Shown piece after piece: positions 35,738-46,654 of a stretch of DNA of 64,000 nt. A program made the translations under genes and the position numbers. This DNA comes from Daedaleopsis sinensis (Eukaryota > Basidiomycota > Agaricomycetes > Polyporales > Polyporaceae), in assembly GCA_033807695.1 (NCBI GenBank), contig CM066309.1:2418001-2482000 (forward strand), written 5' to 3'. The number at the start of each line of letters is the position of its first letter. Within the stretch, counting starts at the first letter, position 1. Below the pieces are notes generated by a model, which was not told where the DNA came from, searched no databases, and worked only from the letters and a program-made list of their open reading frames with translations.

Positions 35738-37653
35738 ATGTCTTCAGACAGCGAAATTGCTGAGATCGTTTCCATCTACGCCGGTCTGTAAGTCTGGCTA
35801 CCAGCTTTATATGGACGAAGTTCTCTGTGAGCTGGGCTCACCTCGACCTTCCCCCTCAGGAGAACAGCTGAATTTGTTCAAAACGCTGCTTTCAGTGAGC
35901 TTGCCACTGTACCTCTGAGTCATATGTGACGCACTATCTCTAATGCTTTCTTCCAGCGTTTTTCGTATACGACTTTGCAGCCACGTTCTACCGCGAAGTC
36001 AATTACTTCTGGGGTCGCAGAATTTCGGTTGCATCGGCGCTATTCATATCCATTAGATATGGCTTTATACTGCAGGGGCTGACATACATTCTATTGCCGT
36101 TGAACAGGGTATAGCTTTTTCTAACCACCATTGCCAAACGAACTGATACACTACTTTACTAGGGCCCAGGGTAAGCCTTTAAACCTCTCACCCGATCGAT
36201 ATCATTCATTTGCCCGACTCAACACCCAAATACTAAGTTGCCAGGTCATGCAATGGTTGAACGCTGTCTCTGCATACCTTTTATATATCCCTTTCGCCTG
36301 TGAGTTTTTGGAAAGTAGTATTGTCTGTCACTGACTCCTGTGCTTGACGATAGTATTCTCGGGAGCAAGAGCATATGCTCTATGCAGGACTTGGCTGATC
36401 TCCGGGCTCGTTATTCTCCTTTCACTTGCACCATTCTGCGTCAACTGGGTATGCGCAGTTTGAACCACAGTGGAGACTGTTATCTGACCGCATGTTGTAC
36501 TGCTACTAGGTCGATGGCACACTCTTTCAGACAACAATATTCGATCCAATCTTTGGATGTGAAGTCAATGTCTTCGAATCCCGCCAACAGCATATCATGT
36601 AAGTGCAGCTTTGAACTTCAGCACCTCACAGTTACCCAAGCTCACTATTCTTGCTGTGGGCCAGATGTGAGTCCCTAGGCTTCCACTCGGAGCACTCAGG
36701 AGTGACACACACTGAAGTCTGACACGATCATGTGGTAGTTGTTGTCTGTGCAAGATTACCGTTGATCATCACAGATATTTTCCTTATGATCATGACTTGG
36801 CGCAACTTAGGCGGAGAATTGAAGAGCCTCAGCCTGCTTCCCTTTGTCAAGCACAGCAGCACCAACTTCTCAAATGTGTTATTGGGAAATGGCAGGTGAC
36901 CAACTTCCTCAATAGTATGTAGCATGCTGAGAAAGGTTCTAACAGGACTACTATATTTTGTGTGCGTTTCGCCTTCGATACTCGCAGTAGTACCTCGAGA
37001 GAGTTGGTCTGATGACCCTCGGTGTTTGTTTATATAGCACGTTGTTTATCCTGAACTCATTGCATGTCATCTTCTCGGCAACCTCAGTGAGTAAAGTCTA
37101 GCGATTGTGTGAATTTGTCTGACACTACTACCGTAATCAGATATTCTCGGAGGACGGCACTGGAATAAGCGAGCTCACTACATTTACCGACCCGTAGGTC
37201 CTCGCCCTCCTTCAAGATACTCTTTCTGACTTTTTTTTGCTCGCATCCGTCATCCATATTAGCATCACAGCCATCCTCATATATCGCCTCATCCTCGACC
37301 TTCAAGAAGCGAACACCCGCAACGTCAGGATCGGCTCGGACGACCCGGAGCTGCAGACATCCCAATTGAGCTCCCAAAGCTCGCTCAGCTTCGTGGACCG
37401 CGCCATCGGGTCGCTCGGGGCGACCATCCACCCCGGAGCCGCACCCGCGCGCGACGAGTGGGACGAGTGGGACGAGCCTGAAGACGTCGTTCAGCCGGAC
37501 GAACTTGACTCTCGCTCCGACGACGCGTACCTGGCTGGCGACCGTGACGCCATTGCGCTGGACGACCTGGCGCCGGTCGATGCGCCTAATGGCGAGCCGG
37601 ACTTGGAGATCCAGGAGGTCCCCCGTGACGAGCGGCTGGCGCAGGCAGTGTGA
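35738..37653 (+). CDS. DUF6533 membrane protein Y2
   Basis: Same exon pattern as Y1. MSSDSEIAEIVSIYAGL, a short second exon (RTAEFVQNAAF), then the DUF6533 core (FFVYDFAATFYREVNYFWGR), hydrophobic exons (VSAYLLYIPFAF, ALCRTWLISGLVILLSLAPF, ITDIFLMIMTWRNLG) and a last exon from SITAILIYRLILDLQEAN through SSLSFVDRAIGSLGATIHPG to an acidic tail ending LAQAV. Splice sites checked (first three introns and the last) keep the frame. The tail has a DEWDEWDEPEDV repeat at the place where copia entered Y1. TATAAGA lies 62 bp before the ATG. Family function unknown. Confidence 0.7.
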
Positions 37654-38580
37654 CGGGGACCAGCTGCGGGCACTGGGCAGAGCTGGGTGGTTTTGGCATG
37701 GTGGTGCTTGAGAAGTCCGAGTGGGTGGTACTAGGAGGGACGGCAGTGGTTTGCTTTCGAGCGTTTTCTTGCAATTGTTCTCCAGCTTCGGTACTGTCGA
37801 CTCGCACTCGCGGCTCCACATTCTGCTAGACGGAGCCCGGGCAGACCTATTTATGCGACGCGCTGTCACTGTTCTCCTGCTCCTATGTATTCTATTGCGG
37901 CCTGCGGCCGTGGACGGCCATACATATGCACTACATCTGGATCGTATCGTACAAGTCGGATCCGAGTCCGTGCGCTTCACTAGCACTTCCGAACGTCTGC
38001 AGTCGAAAGTCACGGCCAGGCGGAGCCTGAGTCGAGACATGGGTTTCGAACGTCATACTAGTGAAGACACAACATCGCCCGCCCCGCCTCCGAATCCGAG
38101 TCCGGACTCGGATGAAGAGTCGGACGAGCGTGAGGGAAACCTTCGCTCGAGCGATATTGTCAACTAGTACTGACTGCGCAGGTGTGGCCCAAGGTCAGTA
38201 CCACCTCGACGATTTCAAGTTATCGCTTACTTAGTCCTCGTGGACTCCGTGCTATTTCGTGCGCACGGGCGGGGCAGCAGCTATCGGAAACAACGCAGGG
38301 TTTGACGCGTGCCAGTACGCGATCAGCTGTCTTCGTCCCCCACACCGGCGATAGATGCATCCATATATAACTGAACGCGGGAGAGCGGATAAACACAACG
38401 ACTGGACGATACACAACATTAGTATTTGTGACGATGACCGTTCTCCAAGAGCGAGTCCACCTCCGGGTTATTCTAGATGTAGGAGCACAACAGATCCGCC
38501 TCCCTCCCCTCCCCTCCCCTTCCACCGCTCGCACCCCTCCCCCACCTCTCGACACAGGAATCCACGCACGGATGACGCGA
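37654..38580. other. Spacer between Y2 and AMT2
   Basis: About 930 bp holding the candidate small frame above and the 3' ends of two convergent genes. Confidence 0.5.
37853..38167 (+). CDS. Candidate small secreted protein (unit 2)
   Basis: 104 codons, 200 bp after the Y2 stop. It begins with a good signal-peptide-like stretch (MRRAVTVLLLLCILLRPAAVDG) followed by a polar Ser/Glu-rich region (PPPNPSPDSDEESDERE). An equivalent frame exists in unit 3 (43,924-44,415), and most length differences between them are multiples of three until a single-base change near the end. Against it: no recognised family, and it is dead in unit 1. It could also be Y-gene 3' UTR. Confidence 0.3.
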   Translation: MRRAVTVLLLLCILLRPAAVDGHTYALHLDRIVQVGSESVRFTSTSERLQSKVTARRSLSRDMGFERHTSEDTTSPAPPPNPSPDSDEESDEREGNLRSSDIVN

Positions 38581-39671
38581 TCACGCAGCAACAGCAGTGC
38601 CACGCTTCTCGACGTCGCCCTCCTCGCTGCTCGCGTCGTTCCCGCGCGCGAGGTGGCGCTGCTCGCGCCCGCCCGTCGTCCCGGGCAGCGCGCCGTGCGA
38701 GTGCGTGTCGTCGTGTAAGTCGTGGCTCGTGCCGAGGTCGATGCCGACGTAGTCGTACGCGAACTCGCCCATCTCCGCATCGTCGATCCCGAGGATCTCT
38801 GCCTCGTCCGTCGCGCGCAGGTGCAGGCCCGGGATGAAGTGCATGATCCAGAGGATGATCGTCTGCAGGCGCGTGTGTGCGTGAGTAGTGCGTAGACGCG
38901 AAATAGGGAGGGACACGCACGGTCATGACGAACAAGTAGCTCATGCCGGCGACCGAGTCGGCAATCTGGTAGCCCAGTGGCAGCTGGATGTACTTGTGGT
39001 CGAGCCAGCCTCCGGGGATCACGGTGACACCGTCGAAGCCGGCGACGCTGGCCTGCGCGAACAGGCCGGTCAGGACGTTACCGATCACACCGCCAATGGC
39101 GTGCGAAGCAAAGATCTACAGTAGCAGGTCAGTTGCGTGGTCGCTCCGCCGTGTATACATCAAGACTCATAGCCAAAGACGAACTTCAGCTGGGTGGCGA
39201 AGTTGCACAGGGTGCCAGCCATGAAGCCGAAGAGGACAGCAGCGGCTACAGAAGCACGTTCCAGTGAGCCCGATCCTGAATGTCTGAGAACTATTATGGC
39301 ACGTACGTGAGCCAATGAAGCTGGAAGCAGGTGTGGTCGCTACAAGGCCCGCAATGGAACCCGAGCAGAAGCCTACAGCAGACCACTTGCGCTCGAGACG
39401 ATAGTCCCAGAGCATCCAGGTCAGGCCGCCGACGCTAGCAGCCAGGTTGGTGACGATGCATGCCTGCACGGTGCGGAGGTTGGCGGCGAGCGCAGAGCCG
39501 CCGTTGAACCCGAACCAACCGAACCAGAGGAAGACGGCGCCGAGGACGACGTAGGTCGTGTTGTGGTGCTTGTACGTGGGGCGCTCGGTGCCGTAGCCGC
39601 GACACTTGCCCAGGTAGATGGAGATGGCAAGGGCGGCAGTACCGGAGGAAATGTGGACGGGGGTACCACCG
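38581..39671 (-). pseudogene. Ammonium transporter fragment AMT2
   Basis: Same truncation as AMT1. Exons are better preserved: GGTPVHISSGTAALAIS, NGGSALAANL, TWMLWDYRLERKW, the ASHAIGG exon and an intact last exon ending KRGTAVAA. It lacks the N-terminal helices and the transporter's promoter. A 21-bp deletion near 39,170 removes the donor site after FVFGYDDCLD, so that exon runs into TGA. A chimeric transcript from the X3 promoter is possible, but no acceptor that I tested restores the AMT frame. Confidence 0.8.
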
Positions 39672-40437
39672 CATCCCGCCCGGGCTCGCGCGCTCCACCA
39701 CCCCAAGACACATGTCCCCGGTCCCGTTCCCCACGCAGCCCATCGCACATCGCAGATGCTGTCCTGTTCTTCGCCTACAATGGCGTATCCGCAACAGATG
39801 TAGACCACATCGCACGGTCCACACATCACACGGTCCACCATCGCATAGTCCAACACAGGGCCTCACGACAGGAACGGGCGCAGTACACAGTGGCACGCGC
39901 GCATGCGGGCTCAACTCCGATTGTGGACGAGCCCCAGATCGCACCACACACAGATTCTGAACGCGACTCACCTCCGCGAGAGAATCCTCTCCGCCGCAAC
40001 ATAGTTCGGCCACGCCTCCCGCCCCTTTTCTCCGTCCTTCGCCGGGTCTGTCCCCCGCCCCCGACCACCGGCAGGCGCAGCTTTTGGTTTCCCCTCCGCC
40101 GTCTGGCCCTCCTCGATCCTCCGCCCGTCCGGTGCGACCGCCTCGAAGTAGTGCCGGTGCACGAGCATGTTCACGTCCATGCCGGGATGCACCGTGCGCA
40201 CGTCGCTGCCCTCGCGCGCGAGGTACGTCCGCGGGAGGTGCACGCGCGTGGGTGTCCACACGACACGCCGGTCGAGCGGGTATCGCCCGACGGACCACGC
40301 CCGGAGAGCACCTTGAGTGCGCCGTTGCGCTCCTTCTTGAGCCCCGCGTCGGTCTTCCCCTATGGCTTCGCGGGCTGCTTGGACGGGGGCGGCGGGAGGG
40401 CTGTTTCTGTCGGCTCGAGCTTGGGTGTGATCGCCAT
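39672..40437 (-). pseudogene. Gene X fragment X3
   Basis: Homologous to X1 exon 1 and part of its intron. It starts MAITPKLEPTETALPPPPSK, but CAG of KPQGK has become TAG, stopping at 40,360 after about 25 codons. A further deletion removes the HRRATAW coding bases. The 3' exon is missing. Confidence 0.88.
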
Positions 40438-41789
40438 ATTTGTGCTGTGTTGCCAGCCGCGGACGAATGAATCTGTTCTGGTGAAGACACGAAGTAGCTG
40501 AGCCGAAAGAGATGGAGAGTTCACAGAACGTTGGATCTTGTAGCTAGTGTCCTTCAAGTTGGTCAGTTGACTCTGCAGTACTTGCGCAATGCGCAAGAAT
40601 GCGCATGCCAGGAGTCCGGGTACAACTCGCTAGCTAGCGCCGTCGGTCAAAAAACTTCTCGATACAGTAATCCTTGTCTGGTAGGGTCGCCTAATACCTA
40701 CTTACCGTGAGACGAGTCAAGAGTCAATACTTACTAGTGGACAACCAGCTACTCGTTCTCCCTCCACCTAGATCTACCTATCTAAATCAGTATTATGAGG
40801 TGTGTCTCTCCTCTGACCTATTTCACAGTTCATAAAGACACGTCTCTAGATATTCGATTGCGCGGCTCAATTGCCACTCCCATCAAGAAATTCAATGCGG
40901 TTTCAACGCGTGCACAAACCCCATAGTGCTTCCGAACTATCAGACCACTATAACCTGTGCAATCCGTCTCCCCTGTCGACTTCGGTGAAACAACATTTCA
41001 ATCTACAGCCCCTCTGAACGGTATGGGGTACTACCAACATCTCAGCGAGTCTATTCGGACCCAATACATCGCCCGTCGTCGCGCCGCAAAATTGAAGTGT
41101 AAGTATCACCGGCCGCAGCCTTTGAGGACGGGGATGGCCCGCATACTGTGTATGCGTCAACATCCAGAGCCCCAATGGCAACCAACACGAACGGCCAACG
41201 GTGGGCACAAATATTGGAGGACAGGTGCAAGGACAACCAACATCATCGGCGTTCCAAGTATCAAGCCCCGCTCTTCTCGAGGGAGTCCTAATCGGCCCCG
41301 TCGCGTCCTCTGGCCATTCCCACAGACGAACGTCGTATTGCATTCATCTGGTTTCTTAGCCAACTGGAACAACAGCAGGTCTTCTATCCTTAGGTCCGCT
41401 CGATCTTGTCATCATGAGCACTGATTTTAATGCAGGCGATCGAGCGCATGTATGGCGTTCAAACGTTTACGTTCATGTGCCATGAGACGTGGTATTCCGT
41501 GCATGAAAGCAAACCATATCTCGAGAATTTGGGGCGCCCCTCGCCACGCCGCCTTGTGATCAAACGTCGACATCACGTCAAGGTGTGTCTGGTAGACTTG
41601 TACATGGTATGAAACGTCGGTCTGTGACAGTCTATACGTCCCCCCCGCGGGCTTCCATTAGGTGAGATTGCCACATGAGCAGTGACCGTCACGGTATCGA
41701 GGGCGAACCACGGTCACTTGCCAGTGTGGAAGTATAAAACCATGACCGTGCTGTGTTGCCCAGCTCGGCTAGTCACCATACTGTTCGGC
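40438..41789. other. Spacer between X3 and Y3
   Basis: About 1.35 kb. Includes the 620-bp middle segment (about 41,030-41,650) missing from unit 1. TATAAAA at 41,733-41,739, 57 bp before the Y3 ATG. No supported gene. Confidence 0.6.
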
Positions 41790-43652
41790 ATGTCTTCGGA
41801 CAGCGAGATTGCTGAGATCGTTGCTATCTACGCTCTTCGGTAAGTCTGCTGTTGACGAAGCTCTCTTTGAACCGGGCTAACCTCCTGCAGCAGAGCAGCG
41901 AGTACCGTTCAATGTGTTGCATCCAGTAAGTGCCACTGCACTTCTGAGTCATATGTAACGCACTATCTCTGACCCTTTCCTTCCAGCGTTTTTCGTATAC
42001 GACTTTGCAGCCACGTTCGACCGCGAAGTCAGATACTTCTGGGGGCGCAGATTTTCGATTGCATCGGCGCTGTTCATATTCATTAGGTATGGCTATATAC
42101 TGCAGGGGCTGACATTCACTCTATTGGCGTTGAACAGGGTATAGCTTCTTCTAACCACCGTTGCCAAACGAACTAATACGTTACTATACTAGGGCCCAGG
42201 GTAAGCCTCTAAACCTCTCACCCGATCGATATCATTTGCCCGACTCAACACCCGGATACTAAGTTGCCAGGCCGTGGCCTGGATGTACACTGTCCCTGCA
42301 TATCTTGTATTTATCCCTTTCGCCTGTGAGTTTGTGGAAAGTAGTATTGTCTTTCACTGACTCCTGTGCTTGACGATAGTATTTTCGGGAGCAAGAGCAT
42401 ATGCTCTGTGCAGGACTTGGCTGATCTCCGGGCTCGTTACTCTCCTTTCGCTCGCACCACTCTGTTCCAACTCGGTATGTGCATTTTGGCCCACAGTAGA
42501 GACTATTATTGACCGCCTATTTTACTGCTAGGCCGATTGGGCACTCTTTCAGACATCAACATTCGATCCAATCTTTGGATGTAGCGTCAATAGCTTCGAA
42601 TCCCGCCAAGAGAGCATCGTGTAAGTGCAGCTTTGAACCTCATGTGCTCACAGTAACCCAAGCTCGCCATTGCTGTCCAGATGTGAGTCCCCAGGCTTCC
42701 GAGCACTCAGAAACATACACTGAAGTCTGACACGATGATGTGGATGTGGTAGTCGTTGCCTGTGCAAGATTACTACCGTTGATCATCACAGATATTTTCC
42801 TTGTGATCATGACTTGGCGCAACCTAGGTGGGGGATTGAAGCTGAGCCTCAGGCTTCCCTTTGATAAGCACAGGAGTACCAGTTTCTCAAATGTATTGTT
42901 GGGGAATGGTAGGTGATCAACTTCCTCGGTAGTACAGTGTCGCATGCTGAGAAAGATTTCATCAGGACTACTATATTTTGTGTGCGTTTCGCCTTCGACA
43001 CTAGTAGTACCTCGAGAGAGTTGGTCTGACACTCGGTGTTTGTCTGCATAGCACGCTGTTTGCCCTGAACTCATTGCATCTCATCTTCTCGGCAACCTCA
43101 GTGGGTAACGTCAAAGCAATCATTGTGTGAATTTGTCTGACGTCACCATAAGCAGATATTTGCAGAGGATGGCGGTCCGGGAGTGAGTCAGATCCCTCAG
43201 TTCACCAATCCGTACGTATGTCCTCGCACTCCGTCACAATGCTGTTTCTGAATTCACTCGCATCTGTCATCCATACCCATGATAGCCTCACAGCCATCCT
43301 CGTATATCGCTTCATCCTCGACCTCCAAGAAGCAAACGAGCACAACGTCAGGGTCGGCTCAGACGACCCGGAGCTGCAGACGTCCCAAGGCTCCCAAAGC
43401 TCGCTCAGCTTCGTGGACCGCGCCATCGGCTCGCTCGGGGCGACCATCCGCCCCGGCGCCGCACCCGCGCGCGACGAGTGGGACGAGTGGGACGAGCCTG
43501 AAGACGTTGTCGTTCAGCCGGACGAACGTGAACGTGACGACGCGTACCTACCTGGCCACCGTGACCGCGACGCGATTGCGCTGGACGACTTGGCGGTCCA
43601 TGCGCCTCACTTGGAGATCCACCGTGAGGAGCGGGTTGCGCAGGCAGTGTGA
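41790..43652 (+). CDS. DUF6533 membrane protein Y3
   Basis: Same exon pattern as Y1 and Y2: MSSDSEIAEIVAIYALR, second exon RAASTVQCVAS, DUF6533 core (FFVYDFAATFDREVRYFWGR, ALFIFIRYGYILQGLTFTLL), hydrophobic exons (VPAYLVFIPFAF, ITDIFLVIMTWRNLG) and a last exon ending in the acidic tail DEWDEWDEPEDVV and VAQAV. The second exon differs strongly among the three copies (RTENFVLYAAT, RTAEFVQNAAF, RAASTVQCVAS), while the core is nearly unchanged. Splice sites checked stay in frame, so the gene is probably functional. Multi-pass membrane protein of unknown role. Confidence 0.7.
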
Positions 43653-44725
43653 CGGAGACCAGCGCAAAGCGAGGCGGAGGGGCCCAGGCCGCGAGAATGG
43701 GTCATGACGCGAGGACCCTGACGGGTGGCCCAGTGGGGGGGGGGAGGGGGGGGGGGGGCTGTGGAACCGGGTAGCTTGGGTCGAGGTCGTGGGTGGCACT
43801 AGACGGGACGGTGGTTTGCTGCTTTCGAGCGTTTTCTTGCAATTGTTCTCCAGCTCCGGCACTCTCGACTCGCACTCGCGGCTCCACATCCTGCTAGACG
43901 GAGCCCGTCGGGCAGACCTATTTATGCGCATGCGACGCGCTGTCACTGTTCTCCTGCTCCTACGTATTCTATTGCGGCCTGCGGCCGTGGGCTGCCATAT
44001 ATATGCCCTACATTTGGATCGTATCGTACGAGTCGGATCCGAGTCCGTGCGCTCCACTAGTACCTCCGAATGTCTGCTGTCGAAAGACACGGCCAGGAGC
44101 CTGAGTCGAGACATGCGTTTCGAACGTCACACTAGTGAATGCACAACGTCGCCCGCCCCGCCTCCGAGTCTGGACTCGGATGAGAGTCGGACGAGCCCAG
44201 GGAAACCTTCGCTCGAACGAAGATGCCAAGTGCGCAAGGAGGATCAGTACCTCGGCGATTTCAAGTTATCGCTTATGTACTTACTCCTCGTGAGCTTCGC
44301 GCTACTATCACTAGTGTTCGTGCGCACGGGCGAGCGGAGCGTAGTGGTACCGGTGCAACCGGGCGGGGCAGAAGTTGTCGGAGAAAGCACACGGTTGACT
44401 CGTACCTATGAGTAACAGCAAGTCTTCAGCTTCAAGCTTCAGCCTCCACCACGGCGACAAGTCGGCACACTGGCGACCACGTAGATGCATCCATATACAA
44501 GTGAACGCGGGAGAGCGAATAAACACGACAACTGGACGATACACAACATTAGTATTTGTGACGATGACCGTTCTCCAAGAGTCCACTTCCGGGTTATTCT
44601 AGATGTAGGAGCACAACAGATCCGCCTCCCTCCCTTCCCCTCCCCACCGCTCTCACCGCTCTCCCCCTTCGTACCCCGCCTCTCGACACAGGAATCCACG
44701 CACAGAAGACGGAAGGCAGACACGA
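43653..44725. other. Spacer between Y3 and AMT3
   Basis: About 1.07 kb containing a G-run (43,735-43,758, broken by one A) and the candidate small frame at 43,924-44,415. Confidence 0.5.
43924..44415 (+). CDS. Candidate small membrane/secreted protein (unit 3)
   Basis: 163 codons homologous to 37,853-38,167 over the first part: signal-like MRRAVTVLLLLRILLRPAAVG, then the Ser/Pro-rich region. After a one-base frame difference it continues into a second hydrophobic stretch (LSLMYLLLVSFALLSLVFVRT) not translated in unit 2. No family recognised. Low confidence. Confidence 0.27.
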   Translation: MRMRRAVTVLLLLRILLRPAAVGCHIYALHLDRIVRVGSESVRSTSTSECLLSKDTARSLSRDMRFERHTSECTTSPAPPPSLDSDESRTSPGKPSLERRCQVRKEDQYLGDFKLSLMYLLLVSFALLSLVFVRTGERSVVVPVQPGGAEVVGESTRLTRTYE

Positions 44726-46654
44726 TCACGCAGCAACAGCAGTGCCGCGCTTCTCGACGTCGCCCTCCTCGCTGCTCGCGTCGTTCCCGCGCGCGAGGTG
44801 GCGCGGCTCGCGCCCGCCCGTCGTCGAGGGCAGCGCGCCGTGCGAGTGCGTGTCGTCGTGGAAGTCGTGGCTCGTGCCGAGGTCGATGCCGACGTAGTCG
44901 TACGCGAACTCGCCCATCTCCGCGTCGTCGATCCCGAGGATCTCCGCCTCCTCCGTCGCGCGCAGGCGCAGGCCGGGGATGAAGTGCATGATCCAGAGGA
45001 TGATCGTCTGCAGGCGCATGCGTGCGTGAGTAGTGCGCAGACGCGGATTAGGGAGGGACACGCACGGTCATGACGAACGAGTAGCTCATGCCGGCGACCG
45101 AGTCGGCGATCTGGTAGCCCAGCTGGATGTAGTTGTGGTCGAGCCAGCCACCAGGGATAACGGTGACACCGTCGAAGCCGGCGACGCTGGCCTGCGCGAA
45201 CAGGCCGGTCAGGACGTTACCGATCACACCACCAATGGCGTGCGAGGCAAAGATCTACGGTAGCATGTCAGTTGCGTGGTCGCTCCGCCGTGTATACATC
45301 GAGACGCACATCGAGACAGTCGTCGTAGCCAAAGACGAACTTCAGCTGGGTGGCGAAGTTGCACAGGGTGCCAGCCATGAAGCCGAAGAGGACAGCAGCG
45401 GCTACAGAAGCACGTTCCAGTGAGCCCGAGGACTGAATGTCTGAGAACTGGTATGGCACGTACGCGAGCCAACGAAGCCGGAAGCAGGTGTGATCGCGAC
45501 AAGGCCTGCGATGGCTCCCGAGCAGAAGCCGACAGCGGACCACTTGCGCTCGAGACGGTAGTCCCAGAGCATCCAGGTCAGGCCGCCGACGCTAGCGGCC
45601 AGGTTGGTGACGATGCATGCCTGCACAGCGCGGAGGTTGGCAGCGAGCGCAGAGCCGCCGTTGAACCCGAACCAACCGAACCAGAGGAAGACGGTGCCGA
45701 GGACGACGTAGGTCGTGTTGTGAGGCTTGTACGCGAGGCGCTCGGTGCCGTAGCCGCGACGCTTGCCCAGGTAGACGGAGATGGCAAGGGCGGCAGTACC
45801 GGAGGAGATGTGGACGGGGGTACCACCGGCAAAGTCGAGACCGCCGAGAATGAACGACCAGCCGGTGGGATTCCATGTCCAACACGCGATAGGATCGTAG
45901 ACGATTGTCGACCAGACGAACACAAAGACCATGATGGGACCGAGGCGGCCACGCTCGGCGATGGCACCGATAGCGAGCATGGGGCTGTACGGTCGGTCTG
46001 ATCAACGACCGGATTGTCGTAAGGTGTGGGGTACATACGTGATCGCGGCGAACATTAACTGGAAGACACAGAACACGATGGCCGGGACGCGGGGGCTGCC
46101 AGCTGATGGCTTCTCAAGGACACCCTTGAGACCAAAGTATTCTGCATCGCGTAGAGTCAGAAAGCAGGATCGGTTCGAGATGGGAGATATACTCACGTAG
46201 GTCGCCAATGTATGCGTTTCCAGAGTCGCTGAACGCTAATGAGTAGCTAGGGGGCTGTTAGACTGCGGCGCAAGAGACTATATGCGGCGTACTGACCCCC
46301 AGAAGAACCACTGTGTTGCACGATGAGTTTCTGAAGCGGGTCTGCGACGGATTTTTGGCACATACCTGGAAGGAAACGACGGCAATGGTCATCATCGACG
46401 CCCAAATCATGGAGAGTGCATTCTTGCGCCTGAGGAGACCAGAGTAGAAGAAACCAACACCCGGGATCATGAGCCAGACGAGTGCGGTCGAGCAGAGGAC
46501 CCAGGCGATGTCGCCGGGGTTGTAGACGACAGGTGTGCCGTCCTCGGAGGAGGGATCGAACCATTGAAGGGATCCCGCTAGACGAGGGAGTTGAACGAGG
46601 GAAATTGAGGGGAGAAGGAGAGCACTCACAAGCGTCGTAGGTGATGTTGACCAT
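44726..46654 (-). CDS. Ammonium transporter (MEP/AMT family), complete copy
   Basis: Starts at 46654 (exon 1 46630-46654, MVNITYDA), then exon 46366-46577 (GSLQWFDPSSEDG, YNPGDIAWVLCSTALVWLMI, GVGFFYSGLLRRKNALSMIW), a 14-base micro-exon (WFFWG) and further exons (YSLAFSDSGNAYIG; YFGLKGVLEKPSAG). The large exon carries PMLAIGAIAERGRLGPI and GGTPVHISSG, which holds the first pore histidine. A later exon has ASHAIGG with the second pore histidine of the twin-His motif, and the last encodes the final helix and a tail with EMGEFAYDYVGIDLG, as in Mep2-type proteins. About 11 TM helices, trimeric, plasma membrane ammonium uptake. The tandem-duplication breakpoint (45,828) falls in the VHISSG exon. 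Confidence 0.92.

Larger units (their letters stand above)
22144..45828. repeat. Tandem triplication of an X-Y-AMT segment
   Basis: Three head-to-tail units: 22,144-32,929, 32,930-39,671 and 39,672-45,828. Each runs from the X intron through X exon 1, the Y gene and the 3' two-thirds of the ammonium transporter. Without the inserted transposons the units are about 5.4, 6.0 and 6.2 kb. Both internal junctions read GGTACCACCG joined to CATCCCGCCC, where the first part matches AMT3 ending at 45,828 and the second matches X1 starting at 22,144. The shared junction means one duplication event followed by unequal exchange. Substitutions and small indels are scattered through all units, so the event is not recent. 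Confidence 0.9.
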
